64,000 bases of DNA. Source: Acidiphilium sp. (GTDB lineage Bacteria > Pseudomonadota > Alphaproteobacteria > Acetobacterales > Acetobacteraceae). The position numbers and the translations under genes are program-made. The notes under the pieces were generated by a model. The model had not been told where the DNA came from. It was given only the letters and a program-made list of their open reading frames with translations, and ran no database searches. Positions 46,014 through 54,027 of this stretch are shown here, in pieces (positions within the stretch are counted from its first letter, which is position 1; each line of letters begins with the position of its first letter). The stretch spans positions 106,518 to 170,517 of the forward strand of contig JAQTXH010000006.1 of assembly GCA_028688905.1 (NCBI GenBank). Direction: 5' to 3'.

Positions 46014-47591
46014 TCAGATCGGAAACGGCCGGGGCGGCTGGCTCCAGTCGAAGGCACCGGTCATGTCGTGGGCGTTGCCGTCCCGGTGGTTGAGCGGAGA
46101 CAGGCCGAACCGGGTTTCGATCAGTTTCAGGATGCAGCCGGTGTGCGAGACTCGATTCTCGACGTAGCCTTTCCGCGCGAACGGGCTGACCAGCAGCGCG
46201 GGGGTGCGGGTGCCGAGGCCATAGGCGTCGAGCTGAACCGGGGCCATCGAGTCCCAGAATCCGCCGCCTTCGTCATAGGTGATGATGATCGCGGTTTTGT
46301 CCCAGGCTGGCCCGTCGGCGACCGAGCGGACCAGGTTTTCAACCCAGTCCATGCCGAATTTGGGCGCGCAGTCGGCGGGGTGTTCGGTGTGGGCCGCCGT
46401 TGCCTTGAGGAAGGAAACCGCGGGCAGTTTGCCCGACGCCGCATCGTGCAGAAAATCGTCGCTGCTGCGGATATGGCCCCGGCGGACATAGTCGGGCCAT
46501 TTCGCATAATACTGGAACGGGTTGTGATGCGCCTCATACAGCCTGCCGGTGTCGATCACGGCGGAGCCGTCGCCGGGGCCGAACGCGGTCTTCAGCGCCC
46601 AGGGTTTCACGAGGTTCCAGTTCTCGTTGTACCAGGCCCAGTCAAGGCTGGCGGCGTCGAGCCGGTCGCCGATGTTGGGGTAGGTCTGGAATTCGGGCGG
46701 TGGCGACAGTTTGAATGCCTTGGGCTGGTTGGCACCGGTCGGCCCCTGGGTGGGCGAGAGGTCGTTGATCAGCACGCCACGATGGTCATAGGGCAGGTCG
46801 AAGAAGGCATGATCCAAGCCGGCTTCCGACGGGTCGAACGGGCTGCGTGCGTCGGCGGATGCCTTGGGGTTAAGGCAGGACCGCGCCGCGACCAGGTAGA
46901 GCGCGTTGCCGGTCGAGCCGCCGCTCATGGCCTGGAAAAACCGGTCGAACAGAACGAAATGATCGGCCAGTGTGTGATAGAAAGGCAGATCGGCCCGTTC
47001 GTAGTAGCCGATTACCGGGCCGCTCGGTACCGCGAGATCGAAGGCGAGCCGTTGCGCGGCGTAGGTTTTGAGTTCCTGGCGCGACAGATGCCGGTGATCG
47101 CCAAGTGCCAGTGCAATGAAGCGATCCATTTTGCCGTTGTTGATTTGTGCCGACATCCGGAAGAACCGATGCTTCGGGTCCCAGTGGGCATTGTCGTCGG
47201 CCGGAATGAACGGGGCCAGATGGAACGGCGCGTTCGGCAACTCGGCTTCTTGAAAGGATAAAATATCCTTGGGCGTCGGCAGAACGGTATAGGGGATTCC
47301 GGCCGGGTTTTTTTGCAAGCCATGAAACCGCTGCGCAACCTTGCCCTTGCTGTCGAGCAGATTTGAAAGATGCGCGCCGGCCGGGCTGGTGTAGGCCCCG
47401 AAATAATGATCGAAGCTGCGGTTTTCCTGAAAGATGACGACAATGTGTTCGATGTGCTTTTTCAAACCGGCGACCGGATCGCCCGCGTCCGCCTGCGCCA
47501 TGCCGCCGAGATAGGGCGCGGTCAGCGCCGCCGCTCCGCCAAGGGCGACACCCTTGATAACGCCGCGCCGGGTTGGATTGCCGTGATGCAT
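46014..47591 (-). CDS. Tat-exported phosphoesterase (acid phosphatase / phospholipase C family)
   Basis: The protein has 525 residues from the ATG at 47591. The Tat signal is NPTRRGVIKGVALGGAAAL. The phosphoesterase family (PF04185) signature IEHIVVIFQENRSFDHYFG provides the metal-ligand Glu-Asn pair and Asp-His; IIITYDEGGGFWDSMAP and TPALLVSPFARKGYVE complete the site. It is similar in layout to AcpA and non-haemolytic phospholipases C. It probably releases phosphate from organic esters in the periplasm, upstream of import by the adjacent TonB receptor. The gap to that receptor (47592-47870) has no gene. Confidence 0.9.
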   Translation of the reverse strand: MHHGNPTRRGVIKGVALGGAAALTAPYLGGMAQADAGDPVAGLKKHIEHIVVIFQENRSFDHYFGAYTSPAGAHLSNLLDSKGKVAQRFHGLQKNPAGIPYTVLPTPKDILSFQEAELPNAPFHLAPFIPADDNAHWDPKHRFFRMSAQINNGKMDRFIALALGDHRHLSRQELKTYAAQRLAFDLAVPSGPVIGYYERADLPFYHTLADHFVLFDRFFQAMSGGSTGNALYLVAARSCLNPKASADARSPFDPSEAGLDHAFFDLPYDHRGVLINDLSPTQGPTGANQPKAFKLSPPPEFQTYPNIGDRLDAASLDWAWYNENWNLVKPWALKTAFGPGDGSAVIDTGRLYEAHHNPFQYYAKWPDYVRRGHIRSSDDFLHDAASGKLPAVSFLKATAAHTEHPADCAPKFGMDWVENLVRSVADGPAWDKTAIIITYDEGGGFWDSMAPVQLDAYGLGTRTPALLVSPFARKGYVENRVSHTGCILKLIETRFGLSPLNHRDGNAHDMTGAFDWSQPPRPFPI

Positions 47592-47870
47592 TGAATGGGT
47601 TCTTTCGATATCTTTTGTTGACCGGATCATTGGAAGGGTGGGCCTTCATCGCGTTCTTTTGGCTTGGCAGTCCGGCTCTGTGCGTGACAGTTTCGTTGCA
47701 ACGGCCGCGCGCCCGTCACGTCTGCGTGAAACCGCGACGACCGGTGATTTTCCGAAACGGCCTTCACCGATCATTTCACGCAGCGTCAGCGTGGCAGATT
47801 GAAGATCGTCATCCAGCGGTCGCTGTCATGCGGGCAAAACCGTCGCCAAGGGTCCGGCACCTACCCCGCA

Positions 47871-50273
47871 TCAGCCATACTTGAGGGAGATTGAGAGGAA
47901 AAACGAGCGCGGCACGCCTGGATCGGCCAGGATATAGCCGGAGCGGTTTGTGCTGAAGTATCCGCCGCTACTAATGTACTGCGCGCTGTTGTATTGCCGG
48001 TTGAACAGGTTGGTGACCTGGAACTGGACGTTCGCGACGTCTGGTCCCAAACCGAACATCCTGTGTAGATTGACACGATCGCCAACATTCAGGTTTACAA
48101 TATTGTAGCCACCAAAAGTTCGATGGGACGGCGCGTTCGTATTCGCGTTGAACATGTGCTGACTGCCGATATACTGATCGTAGGCAGCCATATGAACGGC
48201 GTTACCATCTCCGATATAGTGACGATAACGCAATCCGACATTGAAGGTGATGTTCGGGACATTCACGACCGGAACGCCGTTGTCGTATACTGGAATTGTG
48301 GGGGCCGTGTTCAGATAGGTGGGATAGTATCCGTGAAGATAACCCGCATTGGCAAACCCCGACATTCCATCGCGCAAATCGACCGCGAGATTGGCATCGA
48401 CGCCACTGAGGGATTCGGTTGCATACGCGAACTCGGTGTAAAACGGATTGTCGGCGGGGCTGAAGGTCAGTGTCTCGTTGGTCATATGTTCATGGAAGTA
48501 ATCGACACCGAGATAGATCTTTTTCAAATCCGCAACATCACGTTTCAGGATTTTGAAGCCGAATTCGTAATCCGTCATTCCGATCGGACGGAGGCTGTTC
48601 ACCTCTTCCTGCTGGTTATCGAAATTCTCCGCTTGCGGCACCTTGGTGGTTTTTGCTGCGTTGGCGAATAAACTGAGCCATCCAATCGGCTTATAATTCA
48701 CACCGATTGAGGGTGCCCAGCGCGTGTAGGACGTGCCCAGATTGGGGTTCGTGTTCGTGTTCGGTGCCGCGTTGGGGTACAGCAGGAGTTCGCTCGGGTT
48801 GTCATCATTATACCGAACGCTGTAGCTTCCAACCTGGACCCCCGGAAGAATGTCAAATCCTGCGAATGGCGTTATTTTATCCTGAATGAATGCCGTGGCA
48901 TATGTATTATAATCATGGTTGGCTGAAAGAGCTATAACGTCCGCCGGATTATTGAAATTATAGGCCGTGTTTCCATAATGATATTTTGCCTGAAAAGAAT
49001 CCGCGTATAGATAATAGCCGCCGAAGCTTACTTCATTGTCCGGCAGGGAGTCCACAAAGGTCAGGCGATCTCCGAAGGTTTTTGAGGTTTCCATCATCCG
49101 GACGACGCCACCGCTCGTGTTATCGGGCGGAAATCCGAGATTGATATGGACCCGGTGGGTGTTGCCATTGCGATACCACACCAAATCGATCAACCGAAGT
49201 CGGTCGGTAATTTGCTGGTGAATGCGGCCATATATAATATCATTACCTTCAACGATGCGTTTATGCCACGTGTTATACGGGAGTGCGGAATAAAATCCGC
49301 TCGTTGGTTGGCTATAAATCTGTCCTGGCTGGCCATAACCGTTGATGGTGACAGACGATATCGGATTCGTCGGGATCAGGTTTGGCCGATATTCTGAATT
49401 GCGTGTAACATAGGCACCGAGACTGATTCGGCCCGATGCATAATGATCTTGAAGCTTTATGAACGTCTGGTTCAGTTGCGAAGGCGCTTCGAAGCCGGGC
49501 GTACGATAGGTATGCCCTGTCGAGATACTGTAAGCGAAGACGGCGGACCATCCTTTGTCGAAATCGCCGGTCGATGCCGCGGCGGAGGCAACGCGCGAAC
49601 CAAAACTTCCATATGAAAGGCTGACCTTTGCGCTTGGCTTTTTGGTCGGCTGGATCGGGATGAAATTGATGGTGCCGCCGAGACTGTCGAACCAGCGCGT
49701 CTCCGGGCTGCCAGGACCATAAGCGACGTTGACGCCCGCCAGTAGGGCACCGATCGGGAGTTCCGTTGTACGAAGCGCCGTTCCCCGAATGACATTGTTG
49801 ACAGGCACACCGTCGAAGAGCGCGGTTATACCGTTGCTCTCAAGATTTCCCGGAAGGCTGTTGTAACCAACCTGAACCCCGCGCATGGAAATCGTCGCGC
49901 GACCCCCCGCATTGTTGGGGTTGTAGCCAGTGACGGTGACGTTGGGCAACAGCGTGAGTGCCTGCGTGCCACCCATGTTCGGTGCCAGAGCGCGTAGCTG
50001 ACGCTTTGTTATCACTCCCAGCGACATGGGGGCGTTGAAAATGGCCTTGTGTGAAAGAACCTCGGTCTCAAAGGTTTTGGCGCTCGACGCTTTGTGTTTC
50101 GCGGAGGCCGATATGAGTCCCGCATTCACCGTCGGAGCGTTTCCGGCCCCATACTGGCCGCCGCTCGGCGACGGCTGCGCTGTCTGCGCCTGTGCCAGTG
50201 GAACGGTCGCCACACCACAGACCGCCGCTATGATGTAGGCGGGCGACCGGAATCGATTGTATTTTACATTCAT
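47871..50273 (-). CDS. TonB-dependent outer-membrane receptor
   Basis: The protein has 800 residues. The signal peptide ends near VPLAQAQTAQ. The plug domain contains MSLGVITKRQLRAL, LLPNVTVTGYNPNNAGGRAT and SMRGVQVGYNSLPGNLESNG; the rest is a 22-strand barrel ending in FFLSISLKYG. A canonical TonB box is not certain (FETEVLSHKA may serve). It heads a minus-strand cluster with a Tat phosphoesterase, a propeller and cytochrome b561. The ligand is unknown; a phospho-compound or a metal chelate is suggested by context. Confidence 0.93.
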   Translation of the reverse strand: MNVKYNRFRSPAYIIAAVCGVATVPLAQAQTAQPSPSGGQYGAGNAPTVNAGLISASAKHKASSAKTFETEVLSHKAIFNAPMSLGVITKRQLRALAPNMGGTQALTLLPNVTVTGYNPNNAGGRATISMRGVQVGYNSLPGNLESNGITALFDGVPVNNVIRGTALRTTELPIGALLAGVNVAYGPGSPETRWFDSLGGTINFIPIQPTKKPSAKVSLSYGSFGSRVASAAASTGDFDKGWSAVFAYSISTGHTYRTPGFEAPSQLNQTFIKLQDHYASGRISLGAYVTRNSEYRPNLIPTNPISSVTINGYGQPGQIYSQPTSGFYSALPYNTWHKRIVEGNDIIYGRIHQQITDRLRLIDLVWYRNGNTHRVHINLGFPPDNTSGGVVRMMETSKTFGDRLTFVDSLPDNEVSFGGYYLYADSFQAKYHYGNTAYNFNNPADVIALSANHDYNTYATAFIQDKITPFAGFDILPGVQVGSYSVRYNDDNPSELLLYPNAAPNTNTNPNLGTSYTRWAPSIGVNYKPIGWLSLFANAAKTTKVPQAENFDNQQEEVNSLRPIGMTDYEFGFKILKRDVADLKKIYLGVDYFHEHMTNETLTFSPADNPFYTEFAYATESLSGVDANLAVDLRDGMSGFANAGYLHGYYPTYLNTAPTIPVYDNGVPVVNVPNITFNVGLRYRHYIGDGNAVHMAAYDQYIGSQHMFNANTNAPSHRTFGGYNIVNLNVGDRVNLHRMFGLGPDVANVQFQVTNLFNRQYNSAQYISSGGYFSTNRSGYILADPGVPRSFFLSISLKYG

Positions 50274-50339
50274 AGGGAACGGTGTCCTTTTTTCTTTGAC
50301 ATTACTAGGATCTGGTTTTCAGATATCAGTAGATTATCG

Positions 50340-50369
50340 CCAATTGCTTAGCACCCAATTGCTTAGCAC
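50340..50369. repeat. Two tandem 15-bp units upstream of the TonB receptor
   Basis: CCAATTGCTTAGCAC occurs twice in direct succession (50340-50354 and 50355-50369), starting 67 bases upstream of the receptor start. The position fits an operator or a slippage duplication within the promoter. Confidence 0.8.
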
Positions 50370-50445
50370 AACGAATAATGGAAACATGACAATAAATCAT
50401 GAAGCAACAATGTATAAAGGCCATATATACCGTTATTACATTGCA

Positions 50446-50553
50446 CTAAAGCACGATCGTTTGAGGACAAACAGGCTCTGTCGCTACTTTTGCGAACAAT
50501 TGCATTGCATTCGGTTGCCGCAGGTTCGTCAACCGAATGCAATATTGCTCTAG
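50446..50553 (+). repeat. Dispersed palindromic repeat, copy 4 (best stem)
   Basis: This is the most complete copy. The ends are CTAAAGCA and TGCTCTAG. The second hairpin is a perfect 14-bp stem, ATTGCATTCGGTTG (50504-50517) with its complement at 50530-50543 and a 12-base loop. It lies in a long intergenic region; the rest (50554-50880) shows AT-rich sequence with no gene recognised. Confidence 0.88.
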
Positions 50554-50880
50554 TATCGGTATTTATACGTCGCTGCGCCTATTCATTGTAATGGCAAATA
50601 TTACTTATCCTTTCAGTATGTCGATGGACTACCAACTACTCGATAATCATTGCGATATGATTACATATATGTGGCAGCACCATTACACCGTTGGATAACG
50701 TATTCACAGTTGTGTGTGAGTTCCTGCGCGATAACTCGGCGTGGCCAGATGCCATTATATTTACTTGTATAGACATTGATATAACGCCAGCATATTTCGG
50801 AATATCGACGATCAACATCAAAGTTGCCGGATGTCGCTCCGCTCTCTTCAAGCGGCGGGGTTTCGCGGTTATACTGGGGT

Positions 50881-51327
50881 ATGACGACGCTCTCGACCAT
50901 CGGTTACGAGAAATGTGGGTTCCCCGATTTTCTCACCTGCTTGCAGACCGCAGATATCGGCCTGGTGATCGACGTGCGCGATTTACCGCTGTCGCGCCGC
51001 GCTGGTTTCTCCAAACGTCAGCTTGGGGCGGGGCTGGAGGCGGCGGGAATCCGCTATGTCCACCTTCGCGCTCTGGGTACCCCGCCGGACGGGCGGGAGG
51101 CCAACCGGCGTCGGCAATGGGAACGGTTCTGGGCGATCGTCGAAGAGCGGCTCGACACGCCAGAAGCCGAGCTTGCGCTGCATGAGGCGGCCGATCTTGC
51201 GCGCCAGACCCCTGCATGCCTGCTTTGTTACGAGGCCGAGCCTTGCATCTGCCACCGGCGGCGCATTGCAGAAATTCTGGCGGCGCGCCACGGTTTTGCC
51301 ATCCGCCATCTCCGGGTCCACGAATGA
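50881..51327 (+). CDS. DUF488 family protein
   Basis: The protein has 148 residues from the ATG at 50881. TLSTIGYEKCGFPDFLTCL, VIDVRDLPLSRRAGFSK, YVHLRALGTPPD and the cysteine-rich LLCYEAEPCICHRRRIAEIL are the conserved DUF488 elements. The biochemical role is unknown. It is found next to nucleic-acid genes in many bacteria and here precedes a LigD-like polymerase by 73 bases. Confidence 0.9.
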   Translation: MTTLSTIGYEKCGFPDFLTCLQTADIGLVIDVRDLPLSRRAGFSKRQLGAGLEAAGIRYVHLRALGTPPDGREANRRRQWERFWAIVEERLDTPEAELALHEAADLARQTPACLLCYEAEPCICHRRRIAEILAARHGFAIRHLRVHE

Positions 51328-51400
51328 CCGGGAGCAACCCACCCGTTCGCGCAGAAATTCCACCCCGCCGGATCGACCGGAAAAGCGGTAAGCGCGCGCC

Positions 51401-52360
51401 ATGTTCAAGCCGGCCGCCGTCGCGCGTGATGCGCCCGCGCCGGGGAAGGCCGATCCTTTGATCATCGCGGGCATCACGATCACCCACCCCGGCAAAGCGC
51501 TCTTTCGCGATGCCTCAGGGAAGGTCGCGGCCACCAAACTAGACCTGGCACGGTATCTGGCCGATGTGGGGCCGGTTATGGCGCGTTACGCGGCAAATCG
51601 CTTCATCAGCCTGTTGCGCGCCCCGCGCGGTGCCGAGGGCCAAGGATTTTTTCAGCGCCACCCGCAAGCCGGCTTCACGCAATACTGGAAAACCGGACAA
51701 CTCGCCGATGATGACAATCACGACGCCTATCTGTACTTCACCGATCCGCGCGCCTTGGTCGAGGCAGCGCAGATGGACACGCTCGAATTCCACATCTGGG
51801 GCAGCCAGGCCGATCACCCCGATCGGCCCGATCGTATCGTGTTCGATCTCGACCCCGCGCCGGAGGTCGGTTTTGCCGCGGTCAAGCAGGGCGCGCTGGA
51901 CGTGCGGACTGTGCTGGACGCACTGGGTCTCGCCGCGCTGCCAATGCTGAGCGGCGGCAAGGGTATCCATGTCGTGGTACCGGTTGAGCCGCGCAACGAC
52001 TGGCCGACGGTGAAACGGTTTTCCGCCGATGTGGCCACCAGGCTGAGCACGGCCGAACCGGACCGCTACGTGGCCACCATGGCCAAAACCAAACGCACCG
52101 GCCGGATTTTCATCGACCATTTCCGCAACGATCGCACAGCCAGCGCGGTGGCCCCGTTTTCGCCGCGCAACCGCGCCGGCACCCCCGTGGCATGGCCTTT
52201 GACCTGGGATGATCTTAAAGACGTCGGAAGTGCCTCAGCCGTCTCGATGGCGCAGGCGTTGCAACGGCTTCAGTCGTCAGGCGATCCCTGGCAGGGTTAC
52301 GATGAGATCAAGCAGTCCCTGACGGCGAAGATGATCGCCGCGGTTGCCGTAAAAACCTGA
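51401..52360 (+). CDS. Stand-alone LigD-type primase-polymerase
   Basis: The protein has 319 residues and consists of the LigD polymerase (archaeo-eukaryotic primase) domain only. ITITHPGKALF opens it, FDLDPAPEV gives the metal-binding Asp-x-Asp, LSGGKGIHVVVPV is the nucleotide-binding motif, and RIFIDHFRNDRTASAVAPFS carries the third carboxylate. No ligase or 3'-phosphoesterase domain is fused and no Ku gene is in the window. It could act in break repair with partners elsewhere or in repair synthesis. Confidence 0.93.
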   Translation: MFKPAAVARDAPAPGKADPLIIAGITITHPGKALFRDASGKVAATKLDLARYLADVGPVMARYAANRFISLLRAPRGAEGQGFFQRHPQAGFTQYWKTGQLADDDNHDAYLYFTDPRALVEAAQMDTLEFHIWGSQADHPDRPDRIVFDLDPAPEVGFAAVKQGALDVRTVLDALGLAALPMLSGGKGIHVVVPVEPRNDWPTVKRFSADVATRLSTAEPDRYVATMAKTKRTGRIFIDHFRNDRTASAVAPFSPRNRAGTPVAWPLTWDDLKDVGSASAVSMAQALQRLQSSGDPWQGYDEIKQSLTAKMIAAVAVKT

Positions 52361-52372
52361 AACTGCGCCGGG

Positions 52373-52429
52373 AAATTGCTCGCGAAAAAAGCGATAGAGC
52401 CTGTTCGTCCTTAAACGAGCAGGCTCTAA
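52373..52429 (-). repeat. Dispersed palindromic repeat, copy 5 (truncated)
   Basis: Read on the minus strand it gives TTAGAGCCTGCTCG, GGACGAACAGGCTCTATCGC and GCGAGCAATTT, then stops before the second hairpin. It lies just beyond the polymerase gene and before the end of the porin gene. Confidence 0.8.
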
Positions 52430-52467
52430 AACGATCAGGTTTTAACGTTCAGGTTTTACTGTGCTTT

Positions 52468-53856
52468 TCAGAAAGTATACTGCAACATGACCCGGTTATA
52501 GACGAACGAGTGTCCGCGGTTGCCGGTGGCTCCGTTGTTGTAGATGTAGCTGGCGTTGCTGACTTCGAGCCGATCGCGGATCGACAGCCCCTTGAACCGG
52601 CCGCCGGGCGCGTAGGTCAAATCGGCGTCGACCTCGTTGTTGTGTCCTTCGAGCTTGGTGTTGAACCGGGCGAAGGCGACGACGGCGACGACATGATCGC
52701 CGAACATATTCTGGGTCAGGGCGATCTTGGCGGCATCCCCTGGGCCAAGCTCCACCAGGCCGCGCAGGGTCGCGGTCGTGTAGAGCGGATCGGTCGCGTA
52801 GCCGACGGTGAAGGGCGAGACGATCGCGCCGCCGCCAACCGCGCCTTGATGGTACGGCAGGTTGTTGTAGGACAACGCGATATTGCCATCGCCGAAAATG
52901 CCGTGGCTGATCACGTAGTCAAGCCCGGTCTGCAAGCCCCAGGCGGTGGCGTCGACCCCGTTGCCCTTGTAGCCATCGATCGCGGTTCCCTGGCGATCGA
53001 CATTCAACAGGCTGTTGCTATCGGTCTCGCGCAGAAACTGCCCGCCGATGAACGGTTTGACGGCTGTGCCGGTATTCAGCGTGTAGCTCGCGTCGCCGTA
53101 GGCCATGGCGGCAAAATTGTAGAATTGGTAGTACCACGCGTCCGCCTTGATGCCGTGCCCGGCGTAGGTGCCGCCGAAGGCCAGGGTACCCTGCGATTTC
53201 GCGGCACCTGCGCCGAGGGCGGCACCGCCGCCGTAGGATGAATCGCCATCGAACGTCGAGGGATAATAGAGATTGTCCTGATAATAATTGTCCGAGGTGC
53301 GGCTTTTCCAGCGCAATTCGCGCAGGCCGAACAGCGACAGCCCCGGCAGTGGATTGGCCTGAACGAAACCGGCCTGGTAGGTGGCAGGCAGGACGCGCGA
53401 GTCCGAGGCGCTCATCCATGGCGTCGCGAGTTCCTGATCGCCGAGCCGCACCAGCAGCAAGGGGTTCTGGTACTGAACAAACGCCTGGCCGAGCGAGGTG
53501 ATCGAATTATGCGGCCCCATCAGGGTGGCATCGAGATTGGGGTAGCCCGGTGCGCCCTCGGTGTTGTTGGCGCTGAGCGACTGGGCGGTGAAAAAACTGG
53601 TCCCGACCTCGAACCCGTCGAGAAAAGGTGCTGACTGCACGTTGAGAATGCCGGCGAGACTGTAGGCCGACTGGTTTGGCACCGCGGGCGCGCCATACAT
53701 CCGGTTGAAGTAAAAAGACCTGACGGTACCGCTCACCTTCGCCTGATCGAACCAATCGGTCGCCGTTTGCGCATGCGCAACCGTTACGCTGGCGCACCCG
53801 ATACTGGCGCACCCGATCGCCCATGCCGCAAGAACGGCACGTTTTGAAACTATCAT
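52468..53856 (-). CDS. Outer-membrane porin (OprD-like)
   Basis: The protein has 462 residues from the ATG at 53856, where GGAGAG precedes it. The signal peptide ends at VTVAHAQTA. It is rich in alternating aromatic and polar strands and ends RVMLQYTF, with the C-terminal Phe needed for barrel assembly. The opening VSGTVRSFYFNRMYG and VRLGDQELATPWM resemble OprD-family substrate-specific porins. It lies downstream of the efflux operon on the same strand but has its own upstream region with a tandem TGTAAA motif. Confidence 0.82.
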   Translation of the reverse strand: MIVSKRAVLAAWAIGCASIGCASVTVAHAQTATDWFDQAKVSGTVRSFYFNRMYGAPAVPNQSAYSLAGILNVQSAPFLDGFEVGTSFFTAQSLSANNTEGAPGYPNLDATLMGPHNSITSLGQAFVQYQNPLLLVRLGDQELATPWMSASDSRVLPATYQAGFVQANPLPGLSLFGLRELRWKSRTSDNYYQDNLYYPSTFDGDSSYGGGAALGAGAAKSQGTLAFGGTYAGHGIKADAWYYQFYNFAAMAYGDASYTLNTGTAVKPFIGGQFLRETDSNSLLNVDRQGTAIDGYKGNGVDATAWGLQTGLDYVISHGIFGDGNIALSYNNLPYHQGAVGGGAIVSPFTVGYATDPLYTTATLRGLVELGPGDAAKIALTQNMFGDHVVAVVAFARFNTKLEGHNNEVDADLTYAPGGRFKGLSIRDRLEVSNASYIYNNGATGNRGHSFVYNRVMLQYTF

Positions 53857-53971
53857 CGAACTCTCCAATCTGCTTGAGGCGGCGACGATCGCCACATGGT
53901 TGCTCATACATTTCAAATGTTGGCTGCGTATAGATTCGGAATATGACAGTTCAAATAATATAAGTGCCTGT

Positions 53972-53988
53972 ATTTACATACATTTACA
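53972..53988 (-). promoter_or_regulatory. Tandem TGTAAA motif upstream of the porin
   Basis: Read on the minus strand: TGTAAA-TGT-ATGTAAAT, 116 bases before the porin start. The two TGTAAA half-sites are spaced by one helical turn (period 10). The same motif occurs at 59820. Confidence 0.45.
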
Positions 53989-54027
53989 AATATTTTCAAT
54001 ATTTTATATTTGGCTTGTCTTTGGTTA

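Noticed and set aside
50371..50410. Possible Pho box upstream of the TonB receptor (TTGTCAT half-site on the minus strand)
   Set aside because: Only one half-site fits and the second is poor, so phosphate control of the phosphoesterase cluster is not supported by sequence.
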